The position numbers were made by a program, and so were the translations under genes. This document shows, one piece after another, positions 26,261 through 34,912 of a stretch of DNA of 64,000 nt. The stretch is from an uncultured Bacteroidales bacterium (GTDB taxonomy: Bacteria > Bacteroidota > Bacteroidia > Bacteroidales > UBA932), in assembly GCA_900318015.1 (NCBI GenBank), contig ONJB01000010.1, positions 1 through 64,000 on the forward strand. The letters are read 5' to 3'. Numbering within the stretch: the stretch's first letter is position 1; the number at the start of each line of letters is the position of its first letter. The notes beneath the pieces were generated by a model that saw only the letters and a list, made by a program, of their open reading frames with translations, was not told the origin of the DNA and made no database searches.

Positions 26261-28552
26261 ATGTACATGGACACGACGTTCATCAAAACCTCCCGCCTGG
26301 AGTACCGCAGCGACATCAACACCGCTTACTTCGGCTACGGGACGGACATGTGGCAGGATGACAACATGCTCTCCGCCAATGACGGCTGGTATGACCGCGA
26401 CAAGGAGCTGTTCTTCTTCCGACGGAACGTACATCTGCTCACAAAGGACCAGGAGGCCTGGTCCGACACCCTGTATTACCACCGGAAACTGAACGATGTG
26501 GAAATGCGGGGGGCGGTGGAACTGATGGACACGACACGGAATGTGTTCGGCTTGGCGGGCCGCGTGGAATACATGGACTCCCTTTCCCGCGTGAAGATGA
26601 CCGTCACCCCGGCAGTCATGAGCATCGACGAGGACCAGAAGACGTCCCGACGGGACACAGTCTGGTTCGGTGCCGACACGATCGTGTACCGGGGAATCAA
26701 GCGGCATCTGGTAGATTCCCTCTGGAAGGTCGATGCCGAAAAGCGGCTCGCGGACCTCTCGGGGGATCCGGTCACCGAATACCGCCGGAAAGCCGCAGAA
26801 GAGGCCGCCAAGGCGGCTGAGGAGGCCGCGAAGAAGAATCCGAACGCGCAGGCCGGCCGCGACCGCGGACCGGGAGGCGGTTTGAACAGGAACGCAGCGA
26901 CAACGCCCGCTGGAGGGCCGCCTAGCAAGCCCGGAGAGGAGAAGAAGCCGGACATTCCGGCAACCCCGCCGGTGGACACCACCGGCGCCCAGCCATCCTT
27001 GCCGGTCGATTCCCTCGCCGCTCCACCGCCGCCGCCCGTGGACACCACGCAGCTCTCCTTCGTCTGGGCGACCAGCCGGGTGAAAATGTTCCGCAGCGAC
27101 ATGCAGATGTCGTGCGATTCGCTGGTCTATAACGACCTGGATTCCCTGGTCCGGCTGTACCGCGACCCGCTCGTGTTCAGCGACGGGAACCGCCAGTACG
27201 CGGCCGACAGCATCTACCTCGTCATCAAGGACCGCAAGGCGGACCGGGCGCGGCTGATGTCCAATGCCTTCATCACCACGCAGGAAGACACCCTCTGCTA
27301 CGACCAGATCAAGGGCGCCGAGATGATGGCCTATTTCGACACCACCCGCACGCTCCGGCGTTTCGACGCCCTGGGCGGGGCCACGGCCCTGTTCTTCCTG
27401 ACGGAGAACGACGCGCTCGCCACCGTGAACAAGGTGGAATCCAAGATGCTGTACGCCCTCTTCGACCAGGGCAACCTGGACAAGATCTACTACTTCGACG
27501 ATGCCAAGAACGATGCCTATCCGGTAGTCCAGCTGCCGAAGGACGAACGCTATATGAAAGGCTTCCGATGGGAGCCGCAACGCCAGCCCAAGGGCGGCTC
27601 CGACATCACCCCGCTGAAGCCCCGCAAGAGCCAGCGGACGTCCTATCTGGCACGTCCGCACGCCCAGTTCAAGGAGACGGAAGTCTATTTCCCGGGCCAT
27701 ATCAAGAAGATTTACCAGGAAATCGCCTACCGGGACTCCATGGCGGTCGTCCGGGCAAGACAGGCCAAGGAGAAACCGGCCGACGCGCCGGCGCCGAAGG
27801 ACACGACCGCCGCGCCCATCGACACGACCGCGGCACCTCCCGCCCTTTCCGTGGCGGACGAAGCCCTGCGCAACGCGCTGGATTCGCTGGCGAAGGCGCC
27901 TGCGCGGGATTCCCTCGGAATGGTTCTTCAGCGGGATTCGCTGGGCGTCGTTCCTGCCCTGGATTCGTTGGGCGTCATCCCTGCCCTGGATTCCCTAGGC
28001 GCAGCACCCGTACGCGACTCGCTGGTAACACCGCCGGCGCTTGAAGAAACGGAAGAAAAGGACGCCCCGCCGATTGAAACCGTACCCGATCCGCAGGCCG
28101 AGAAGAAGGCGGCGGAACAGGCGGCCAAGGAGGCGGAGAAGGCCCGGAAGGCCGAAGAAAAAGCCGCCAAAGAGGCGGAGAAGGCCGCCCGCGATGCCGA
28201 AAAGGCCCGGATCGCCGCAGAGAAGCAGGCAGAGAAAGAGGCCCGTTGGGCCGAAGAGGACCGGAAATACGAGGAGAGACAGGAGGCCAAGCGGCAGAAA
28301 GCGCTGGAGAAAGAGCGCAAGAAGAAACTGCGCATCCTGAAGAACCTGGAGCGGAAAGCCCAGAAGGAGCGCCGCATCTTCGAGCGGTACCTGGAGCAAG
28401 AGCGCGCCCGCGCCGAAAAACAGGCCGCCCGCGAGGCGGAGAAAGCCGCCAAGGCGGCGGCAAAGGCTGCGCGCGAAGCCGAAAAGGAAGCCCGCGATGC
28501 GGAAAAGACTTCCCAGGAGGCCGACAGGCAGGACCCGGAGGTTTCGTCGTAA
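26261..28552 (+). CDS. OstA-like protein, main C-terminal part, with 9-residue repeats and charged coil
   Basis: The continuation of the gene begun at 25800. Sense begins near 26232; ATG 26261 is the first start in this frame after the break. The first 180 residues and about 265-470 are OstA/LptA-type strands (DTTFIKTSRLEYRSDINTAYFG, MQMSCDSLVYNDLDSLVRLY). A Pro-rich linker (PPPPPVDTT) separates them. Near the end come six 9-residue repeats of the form xDSLGxxPx (27878-28039). A long Ala/Glu/Lys/Arg coil of about 160 residues (28066-28540) follows and ends the protein without further fold. The tail is unusual for OstA proteins, which bind lipopolysaccharide in the periplasm; it may span the periplasm or bind peptidoglycan. 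Confidence 0.72.
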   Translation: MYMDTTFIKTSRLEYRSDINTAYFGYGTDMWQDDNMLSANDGWYDRDKELFFFRRNVHLLTKDQEAWSDTLYYHRKLNDVEMRGAVELMDTTRNVFGLAGRVEYMDSLSRVKMTVTPAVMSIDEDQKTSRRDTVWFGADTIVYRGIKRHLVDSLWKVDAEKRLADLSGDPVTEYRRKAAEEAAKAAEEAAKKNPNAQAGRDRGPGGGLNRNAATTPAGGPPSKPGEEKKPDIPATPPVDTTGAQPSLPVDSLAAPPPPPVDTTQLSFVWATSRVKMFRSDMQMSCDSLVYNDLDSLVRLYRDPLVFSDGNRQYAADSIYLVIKDRKADRARLMSNAFITTQEDTLCYDQIKGAEMMAYFDTTRTLRRFDALGGATALFFLTENDALATVNKVESKMLYALFDQGNLDKIYYFDDAKNDAYPVVQLPKDERYMKGFRWEPQRQPKGGSDITPLKPRKSQRTSYLARPHAQFKETEVYFPGHIKKIYQEIAYRDSMAVVRARQAKEKPADAPAPKDTTAAPIDTTAAPPALSVADEALRNALDSLAKAPARDSLGMVLQRDSLGVVPALDSLGVIPALDSLGAAPVRDSLVTPPALEETEEKDAPPIETVPDPQAEKKAAEQAAKEAEKARKAEEKAAKEAEKAARDAEKARIAAEKQAEKEARWAEEDRKYEERQEAKRQKALEKERKKKLRILKNLERKAQKERRIFERYLEQERARAEKQAAREAEKAAKAAAKAAREAEKEARDAEKTSQEADRQDPEVSS
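27878..28039 (+). repeat. six tandem 27-bp units encoding xDSLGxxPx
   Basis: The encoded units are LDSLAKAPA, RDSLGMVLQ, RDSLGVVPA, LDSLGVIPA, LDSLGAAPV and RDSLVTPPA. Asp-Ser-Leu is invariant at positions 2-4. Such in-frame 27-bp arrays can change copy number by slippage or recombination. Confidence 0.85.
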
Positions 28553-28610
28553 AAAAAGGGCCTTTCGTCGAAAACCCGCCGAGGCTTTTTGTACCTAAGA
28601 CAAAAATCTC

Positions 28611-28618
28611 TATCTTTG
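28611..28618 (+). promoter_or_regulatory. -7 promoter box (TATCTTTG)
   Basis: A perfect TAnnTTTG match 33 bases before ATG 28652. Confidence 0.65.
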
Positions 28619-28651
28619 TCCGGAACGAACTCAAACCATTCACACACTGAT

Positions 28652-29206
28652 ATGAAAAAAATTTTCATGATTTGCGCCGTGCTGCTGGCAGCGGTGACGG
28701 CGATGGCCCAGGACGGGACCAAGTACTACGGCATCAAGTCCGGCTCCTACAAGACCGAGATGGACATGATGGGCCAGGTCATTACCAACACCGTCTACTT
28801 TGACGACTACGGCGCCAAGCAGGCCACCTCGATGAACATGATGGGCATGGAGATGACCCAGATCAACAAGGACGGCAAGATGTATCTCGTGAACAAGGGC
28901 GAGAAGTCCGTCCAGGAGATGCCTCAGCAGCAACAGCAGGTCAACTACCTGAACCTCACCGACGAGGTCATCGCCAAGAACAAGATCAAGGAAGTCGGCA
29001 AGGAAACGGTCGCCGGCAAGGAATGCACGATCTACACCCTCGAGATGAACCAGATGGGCCAGACCGCCAAGGCCACCGTCTCCGTCTGGAACGGCATCGC
29101 GATGAAGACCAACATCGACGCGGGCGGTTTCGCCATCACCACGAAGGTGGTCGAGGTCAAGGAAGGCCCGGTGGACGCCGCGCTCTTCGAGATCCCGAAG
29201 TTCTAA
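28652..29206 (+). CDS. secreted DUF4412-like protein
   Basis: A 184-residue protein with signal peptide MKKIFMICAVLLAAVTAMA. The mature part reads as repeated beta-strands rich in Met and Thr (YKTEMDMMGQVITNTVYFDDYG, MTQINKDGKMYLVNKGEKS, KECTIYTLEMNQMGQTAKATVSVW). This fits the DUF4412 family of small periplasmic proteins, distantly similar to LolA/LolB lipoprotein-binding folds. A five-Gln run (QQQQQ) interrupts the middle. It has its own promoter and converges on the CpXC gene, whose stop overlaps its own (29203-29206). Function is unknown. Confidence 0.65.
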   Translation: MKKIFMICAVLLAAVTAMAQDGTKYYGIKSGSYKTEMDMMGQVITNTVYFDDYGAKQATSMNMMGMEMTQINKDGKMYLVNKGEKSVQEMPQQQQQVNYLNLTDEVIAKNKIKEVGKETVAGKECTIYTLEMNQMGQTAKATVSVWNGIAMKTNIDAGGFAITTKVVEVKEGPVDAALFEIPKF

Positions 29207-29820
29207 CGAAAATACTGTCCCAGCCAGGCCGCGTCCACACGCGCGAAGCCGGGTTCGGGACGAACTTCCTGATGGCGCCCGAGGATTCCTCGGGCGTCTT
29301 CGTATACATGGAAGCCCACGTTCACGACCTTCATCTCCCCGTCCAGGGGGAAGGAGAACACGAGGTCGTTGTCGGGCCCGTCCATCTTGAAGAACTTGAG
29401 CGGCGCATCCTGGATTTCGGGACGCTTCTGCTGGTCCGCCATCTCCAGGCGGGTGACGTACTTGCACATCTCCACCAGGACGTCGTCCAGGCCGCAGGCG
29501 TGGATATTGACCTTCTCCACCAGGTCGCCCACTTCCCGCACGAGTCGGAGGGTGTAGCCGTCCAGTTCCTTGACGGCGTCGGCCACGGCCCGGGGCGGCT
29601 CGGCATCGCCGGGCAGGAGCCAGACCATCAGCTTCTCCGCCGGGTCATGGTACAAGGTCTCGTATTTGAGCAGGTTCCGGGCCCCGCAGTGGGGGCATTC
29701 CCACACGAAGAGCGAGCCGTCCCGGACCCGGGCCTTGAGGTCCGGGTCCGCGGCGACGTTGATGCTCGGGTAGGTCGCGACGGCGTGGCTTTCGCCGCAG
29801 CGGCTGCAGATTGCGTCCAT
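29203..29820 (-). CDS. CpXC-domain zinc-ribbon protein
   Basis: A 205-residue cytoplasmic protein without signal peptide. The N-terminus has two zinc-binding cysteine pairs, CSRC (5-8) and CPHC (42-45) with GARN after it, as in the CpXC family named for that motif. The rest is a mixed fold with an RLVREVGDLVEKVNIHACGLDDVLVEM helix pair. The role of the family is not known. Its ATG overlaps the stop of the upstream 1,008-residue gene by one base (TGATG), which implies translational coupling with a surface protein. Confidence 0.8.
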   Translation of the reverse strand: MDAICSRCGESHAVATYPSINVAADPDLKARVRDGSLFVWECPHCGARNLLKYETLYHDPAEKLMVWLLPGDAEPPRAVADAVKELDGYTLRLVREVGDLVEKVNIHACGLDDVLVEMCKYVTRLEMADQQKRPEIQDAPLKFFKMDGPDNDLVFSFPLDGEMKVVNVGFHVYEDARGILGRHQEVRPEPGFARVDAAWLGQYFR

Positions 29821-32800
29821 CAGAGTTTGGTATTGAACACGGCCCCGATGTAGAAGGCGTTGAGGCCGGGAATCTGTTCTTTCAGATACGGGAAGGCCGA
29901 GCCGCCGTTATAGGCGAGCCGGGCGCCGATGCTGAAGTTGCTGGAAATCAGGATGAGGCGCTGGATGTTCACCGCGATGTCCGCGCCGGCGCTCCAGAGC
30001 AGGTTTCCGCCCATTTCCAAGCCTTCGGCCGGCCGGAGGACCGTGAGGTCCGCGAAAGGAACCAGCTCGAAATTCCGGAAATAGAAGATGTTGCCCATCG
30101 CGAAGTCGACCGGCAGGATAGGCATCGCATAGTCCAGGGAAATCTTTCCCGCCAGCGGGGAGGCCTCCAGCAGGGACACGGTCTTGACCAGGCCGCGGGG
30201 GGCCGGCGGGCACGGGTCCGTGAACCAGAAGGAATAACGGCCCCCGGTATAATGCCGCAAGGCGGCGGAAACCTTCAGGCCGTGCCACGGGTGCAGGCCC
30301 GGAAGATAGCCGTAGACCTTCGCATACTCCGCCCAGTTGCGGTCGGTGCCGGTCGCGCCCACCTCGAAGCCGATCCCCTTGGAGGGCATCAGCTGCGAAT
30401 GGGCCGCGGGACGGAGGACGCTGCCGCGCACGATGGCCGAGGTCCGGTAGGCCACGGTCTGGGAGGTCCAGTCGGGCAGGTCCTTATACTTTTTATCTTC
30501 GGAATAGCCGCCTTCCGCATTCTTATTGGCTTTGACCGGCACGAAAGGGCCGTACAGGTCGTCATTGCTGATGGAGGCCACCAGCGAAGGCTCAAGCTTG
30601 CGTTCCCATCCGCCGGAAGAGAAGTCCAGGGGCAGGGAAACGGCCACTTCTCCGCCCACATACAACTTTCCGGTGGGCGCTGAATGGATGATCGTGGTCT
30701 TGTCCTTCGTAATCAGATACGGAACCTGCAGGGCGGCGTCGCGGTCGCCCACGTCCAGGGCGAAGTCGAAAACCGGATACAGGCCGCTGTACGACACCCG
30801 GGAATGGAGACCTACACCCGGGGTCTTATCCTCGGGAGAAGCCTTCTGGTGGACAGACAGGCCCACGGAGCCGCTCACGGTGCCTAGACGGTTCGTGAAG
30901 AAACCCGTCGCACCAAAGGCGGCCGTCTGGAACAGGTAATCCTGGAAGGAGATGTCCGCACGGCTAAGGTCGACATACACCGGTGCCCAGGAATGGAAGT
31001 GGAAGGCGTCTGAGATCTTGCGGAAAGGTTCCGCGGTCGTCAGTTCGACGGGGGCCTCCGTCAGGAAGGTCGACATCTCCTTTTCCTGGGCGGTAAGGAC
31101 CTCGGCGACCGGATCGCGGTATATATCATTGAAATCGACCTGCTCAGGCTTGCATTCCACCTGGGCAAGGATCCGACCTTCGGGCTGGAGGACCGAGGCA
31201 TAGAGGCGCCCGCCCATGAAGAAGGGACAGCCCAGTCCGTACTTCGTGATGGAAAGCTGTGTCAGCGTCCCCTCGGAGAGGGTATAGGCTTCGCTGGTTC
31301 CCGTCCGGTCGCTGACCAGTAGGATCGTGTTCCCGTCCACGGCGGAGATATCCTTGATCGTCACCGGCTGCGGTGCAAGGACGGTTTCAGGACGACCGCC
31401 GCCCATGGGCACGCGGTACAGGCCCGTCCCTTCGTCCGTAATGGCGGCGAAGACGAGTCCGCCGTCCTGGAAGATCACTTCCGTCGGCTGGAAACCGTCC
31501 GGAGCCACCCATCGACGGAGAAGACTGCCGCTGCGGGCATCCAGGACGACCAAGGCGGCCGATCCGTCCGTCGGATATTCCACGGCCGCGAGGGAAAGCC
31601 CGTCCGGAGCGACCGCGGGGCTGAAATAGCGCCCGTCACGCACCAGGGTGCCCTGGCGGCCCGTCTGTTCGTCATAGTAGCGGATCCGGGCATCCTGTTT
31701 CAGCGTCCAGCGCATGTCCGGAACGGACTCGGACCAATAGACCCGCCGCAGGGGCGCGGACCAGGCCAGTTTTCCATCTCCGCCGAAAGCCGTCAGGGTC
31801 TCTTCCTTGCCGTCCGGACCGACCCGGACCAAGACCGCGGGAAGGTCCATGCCGGCCTTCTCCGAATAGACGGTCCCGCCACCTGGCACGGCGCCGGTAT
31901 AGACCGTATAGGACCGGGGCAGCGCCACCTGCGGCTCCGTTCCGGAGAAGGGCGCGCGGTGGTCGTCGTTCTGGTTCCAGAGGGTCCGGTAGGTGTACAT
32001 CATCTCGTTCCAGGCATCCGGAAGCTTCTTCCCGGAAGACAGTTTCGAGGCCGAATTCATCGCGGAGAAGGCGCCACTGAGCTTGGAGGCCACCTGCAGG
32101 AATTTCATCGTATAATACGGATCCTGGTACAGGTAGCGGTAGCCGGCGACGGTCAGGTAGCCCAGCCGGTAGATGTCCGGCGTGTATTTCTTAATGGATC
32201 CGTAGCGCCACTGGTACCAGCTGCGGAAGTCATCGAGGTCGAAGAACATCCGCATCTCGCTCAGGAAGTCTGCGCTGCGGCCGCGGCCGGCCTGGGTCAG
32301 GACCGTTTCGGCTACCACGGCGTCGCCCTCCAGCAGCGAGGAGTTCGGGACCATGCCGATAATCATCTCCGCCAGTTCGCCGAAAGGATAGTGGAAGCCT
32401 TTCCAAAAGCCGGTCCGGAGGAATTGCTTCTGGGCGACGTGCCGGCCCTCGTGGATGGCGAGGAGTTTCGCCCAGGGGACCGGGGTCAGGCTGGAGACGT
32501 CCGGGAGGGTGAAGAGGTCCATCCGCCGGGGCGCCCAGGCGACCATCCCGTTCGAGTAGCCGGTATAGGGATGCAGGATGACGGGCATCGGCTGGGAGAA
32601 CAACTCGTTCGGCCTGAAACCGGAAGAGGCCGAAAGCGGGACGCTGTACTGCTGCAGCAGCGTCCCGTAAACGGTGGCCAGCGAGTCGAGCCCGCGGGGA
32701 TAGATCAGTTGATAGTCTCCGGTCTGGAACGTGGACCAGCGGAGGCTGCCCGGGTCATGGCCCGTGGAGGAGAAGAGATTGATCTGCGCCTGGGCGCCCA

Positions 32801-32846
32801 GGGGCAGGAGGACGGCCGCGAGGGCCGCCAGGATGCGGCGCCTCAT
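29820..32846 (-). CDS. HExxH/beta-propeller/outer-membrane barrel protein, paralogue 2
   Basis: A 1,008-residue secreted protein (signal ending GAQAQ) with the same plan as 20458-23502. LLAIHEGRHVAQKQFL gives the HExxH motif, and EGDAVVAETVLTQAGRGRSADF aligns almost residue for residue with the other copy (EGDAVVAETALTPAGRGRNADF). A propeller-like middle follows (LAWSAPLRRVYWSESVPDMRW), then a C-terminal barrel region (HFHSWAPVYVDL onwards). In the linker where paralogue 1 carries the REP-derived peptide this protein has ordinary sequence. The two copies lie about 6 kb apart on opposite strands around the SurA-OstA cluster. Its stop overlaps the CpXC start; its start is 4 bases from the galK stop. 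Confidence 0.75.
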   Translation of the reverse strand: MRRRILAALAAVLLPLGAQAQINLFSSTGHDPGSLRWSTFQTGDYQLIYPRGLDSLATVYGTLLQQYSVPLSASSGFRPNELFSQPMPVILHPYTGYSNGMVAWAPRRMDLFTLPDVSSLTPVPWAKLLAIHEGRHVAQKQFLRTGFWKGFHYPFGELAEMIIGMVPNSSLLEGDAVVAETVLTQAGRGRSADFLSEMRMFFDLDDFRSWYQWRYGSIKKYTPDIYRLGYLTVAGYRYLYQDPYYTMKFLQVASKLSGAFSAMNSASKLSSGKKLPDAWNEMMYTYRTLWNQNDDHRAPFSGTEPQVALPRSYTVYTGAVPGGGTVYSEKAGMDLPAVLVRVGPDGKEETLTAFGGDGKLAWSAPLRRVYWSESVPDMRWTLKQDARIRYYDEQTGRQGTLVRDGRYFSPAVAPDGLSLAAVEYPTDGSAALVVLDARSGSLLRRWVAPDGFQPTEVIFQDGGLVFAAITDEGTGLYRVPMGGGRPETVLAPQPVTIKDISAVDGNTILLVSDRTGTSEAYTLSEGTLTQLSITKYGLGCPFFMGGRLYASVLQPEGRILAQVECKPEQVDFNDIYRDPVAEVLTAQEKEMSTFLTEAPVELTTAEPFRKISDAFHFHSWAPVYVDLSRADISFQDYLFQTAAFGATGFFTNRLGTVSGSVGLSVHQKASPEDKTPGVGLHSRVSYSGLYPVFDFALDVGDRDAALQVPYLITKDKTTIIHSAPTGKLYVGGEVAVSLPLDFSSGGWERKLEPSLVASISNDDLYGPFVPVKANKNAEGGYSEDKKYKDLPDWTSQTVAYRTSAIVRGSVLRPAAHSQLMPSKGIGFEVGATGTDRNWAEYAKVYGYLPGLHPWHGLKVSAALRHYTGGRYSFWFTDPCPPAPRGLVKTVSLLEASPLAGKISLDYAMPILPVDFAMGNIFYFRNFELVPFADLTVLRPAEGLEMGGNLLWSAGADIAVNIQRLILISSNFSIGARLAYNGGSAFPYLKEQIPGLNAFYIGAVFNTKL

Positions 32847-32850
32847 GGGC

Positions 32851-33993
32851 CTACAGCTTGCGGGCGCCGTCGGAGATGACCACAGGGTAAATCTTCGGGG
32901 CGTGGCCGAACTTCTCGGTGAACTGCTTCACAGCCTCCTCGATGAAGGTATCGTACAGTTCGTCCTTCACGAGGTTGATGGTGCAGCCGCCGAAGCCGCC
33001 GCCCATCACGCGGGATCCGGTGACGTCCATCTTGCGGGCCAGCTTGTTCAGGAAGTCGAGCTCCTCGCAGGACACTTCGTACAGCTTGCTCATGCCGAAG
33101 TGGGTCTGGTACATCATCTCGCCCACGGTCTCGTAGTCGCCGCGCTCCAGGGCGTCGCAGACGTCCAGGACGCGCTGGACCTCGCCGATCACGTACTCCG
33201 CGCGGAGGAAATCCTCCTCGGGAATCTCGGTGCGGACCTCGTCCAGCCACACGCGCTTGGCGTCGGAGAGGAATTCCACTTCAGGATGGTTCTTGCGGAT
33301 GGCGGCCGCGGCGTTCTCGCAGGACGCGCGGCGCTTGTTGTACGCGCTGGAGGCGAGCTCGTGCTTCACGCAGGAATCCACAAGGACCAGGCGGTAGCCT
33401 TCCGGCTTGAAGGGGAAATACTTGTACTCCAGGGTCTTGCAGTTCAGGCGGATGAGGGAGCCAGCCTTGCCGAAGATGGAGGCGAACTGGTCCATGATGC
33501 CGCACTTGACGCCGCAGTAATTATGCTCGGTGCTCTGGCCGATCTTCGCGAGGTCGAACTTGTCGATGCCGTTGCCGAAGATGTCGTTCAGGGCGAAGGC
33601 GAAGGTGCTCTCGAGGGCCGCGCTGGAGCTCAGGCCGGCGCCCAGGGGCACGTCACCCGCGAACACGGTGTCGAAGCCCTCGACCTTGCCGCCGCGCTTG
33701 ACCGTCTCACGGCACACGCCGAAGATGTAGCGGGCCCACTGCTGGCCGGGCGCATCCTCCTCCTGGAGGCCGAATTCCACGAACTCGTCGAAGTCGATGG
33801 AATAGGCCCGCACCTTCTGGGTGCCGTTGACCTTGATCTCAGCCATGATGCCGCAGTCGATGGCGCCCGGGAACACGTAACCGCCGTTGTAGTCGGTATG
33901 TTCGCCGATGAGGTTGATACGGCCGGCGGAGGCGTACAGGTCGCCGGCTTCGCCGAAGAGGGTCTGGAACTTTTCCTGGATTTTCGCTTTCAT
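32851..33993 (-). CDS. galK: galactokinase
   Basis: A 380-residue GHMP kinase that phosphorylates galactose at C1, the committed step of the Leloir pathway. Landmarks: the galactokinase signature GRINLIGEHTDYNGGYVFP (Arg, Glu and Asp contact sugar), the GHMP phosphate loop PLGAGLSSSAALES at about 116-129, the catalytic Asp in CGIMDQFASIFG and the C-terminal GGGFGGCTI motif. There is no signal peptide. galM is elsewhere in the window (18339-19385), so the pathway genes are scattered. Its own -7 box is upstream; the paralogue-2/CpXC genes may be read from the same transcript. Confidence 0.96.
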   Translation of the reverse strand: MKAKIQEKFQTLFGEAGDLYASAGRINLIGEHTDYNGGYVFPGAIDCGIMAEIKVNGTQKVRAYSIDFDEFVEFGLQEEDAPGQQWARYIFGVCRETVKRGGKVEGFDTVFAGDVPLGAGLSSSAALESTFAFALNDIFGNGIDKFDLAKIGQSTEHNYCGVKCGIMDQFASIFGKAGSLIRLNCKTLEYKYFPFKPEGYRLVLVDSCVKHELASSAYNKRRASCENAAAAIRKNHPEVEFLSDAKRVWLDEVRTEIPEEDFLRAEYVIGEVQRVLDVCDALERGDYETVGEMMYQTHFGMSKLYEVSCEELDFLNKLARKMDVTGSRVMGGGFGGCTINLVKDELYDTFIEEAVKQFTEKFGHAPKIYPVVISDGARKL

Positions 33994-34019
33994 ATCGATT
34001 GTCGTTTAGTGTCAATTCA

Positions 34020-34027
34020 CAAAGATA
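34020..34027 (-). promoter_or_regulatory. -7 promoter box (TATCTTTG) of galK
   Basis: A perfect TAnnTTTG match on the minus strand, 26 bases before ATG 33993. Confidence 0.65.
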
Positions 34028-34035
34028 CGCAATTT

Positions 34036-34857
34036 TTACCGGCTACGGATACCCCAGACGGAGAAATCATAGCGGGATTCGGTCTCCTTTTCGAGGTCGT
34101 CGGGGAGGGCGGGGTAGAAGTCGAGTCCGGTGCGCTTTTCCAGCTCGTCCACGGTCAGGGCGCAGTCCTGCAGCCAGTACCGCTCGGCGTCGTTGCCCAT
34201 CACGAAGGCGATGGACTGGTACTGCTTGCCGTCATGGACCATCACCACCTTGTAGAAGGCGTCCGGCACCACCACGTGGTCCTTGCCGATGGTGCCGTAG
34301 ATGTTGTCGCCGACGATGGGCCCGGACACCACCCAGACCTTGCCGTACTTGCGGGCCCAGGCGCGTACCTGCTTCTCCAGGTACTGCCAGTCCTTGTTGT
34401 TCAGTTCCTCGCGCTGCGGGCAGATGTTCATGAAATAGAACGTCTCCGACATGGCCTCGTCGTCCCACATGAAGTCCCCTGCCGGGGCCATGTGCCCTCG
34501 GGTCCAGCCGCTGCCCCAGTAATCCTCCCGCATCGCCTGCTTCCCGTGATAGTTCATGTCCATGGAAAAGCCCTTGTCTTGCCGCGTCGCGTCACCGTGG
34601 GTTTCTTCCTCCGTGAGTTCATAGGCGACCCAGTCGGGAATCAAGGTCTCCGGATTATAGGAACTTACATAGCCCTTGTAGGTCATGATCCGGTCGCCGG
34701 GGCGGCCGGCCGGAAGTTCCAGCTGCCCGTCCGACAGCTCCACCAGGGGCGTGGCGGCCCCGCCCCGGAGGAGCCCCGTGCGCTGCACAATCAGCCACGC
34801 GGCAAACAGCACCACCAGCACCAACGCAGAAAGGATGGATTTATCGATTATTTTCAT
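34036..34857 (-). CDS. DNA/RNA non-specific endonuclease (beta-beta-alpha-metal type)
   Basis: A 273-residue protein with an N-terminal membrane anchor or signal (ILSALVLVVLFAAWLIV), so it acts outside the cytoplasm. The catalytic motif is TRGHMAPAGDF, matching the DRGH motif of Serratia-type nucleases with Thr in place of Asp; the His is the general base. The metal-binding Asn is in NICPQREELNNKDW, and the fold continues VWVVSGPIVG. Such nucleases degrade both DNA and RNA, usually for nutrient scavenging. It stands alone, between galK and the receptor gene on the same strand. Confidence 0.9.
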   Translation of the reverse strand: MKIIDKSILSALVLVVLFAAWLIVQRTGLLRGGAATPLVELSDGQLELPAGRPGDRIMTYKGYVSSYNPETLIPDWVAYELTEEETHGDATRQDKGFSMDMNYHGKQAMREDYWGSGWTRGHMAPAGDFMWDDEAMSETFYFMNICPQREELNNKDWQYLEKQVRAWARKYGKVWVVSGPIVGDNIYGTIGKDHVVVPDAFYKVVMVHDGKQYQSIAFVMGNDAERYWLQDCALTVDELEKRTGLDFYPALPDDLEKETESRYDFSVWGIRSR

Positions 34858-34875
34858 CTTCGCATCATTTGGTGC

Positions 34876-34883
34876 GAAGTTAC
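34876..34883 (-). promoter_or_regulatory. possible -7 promoter box (TAACTTCG)
   Basis: One base off TAnnTTTG, on the minus strand 18 bases before ATG 34857 of the nuclease. Confidence 0.4.
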
Positions 34884-34912
34884 GAATAATTTATGGGTCT
34901 TGGAACGCCTGC

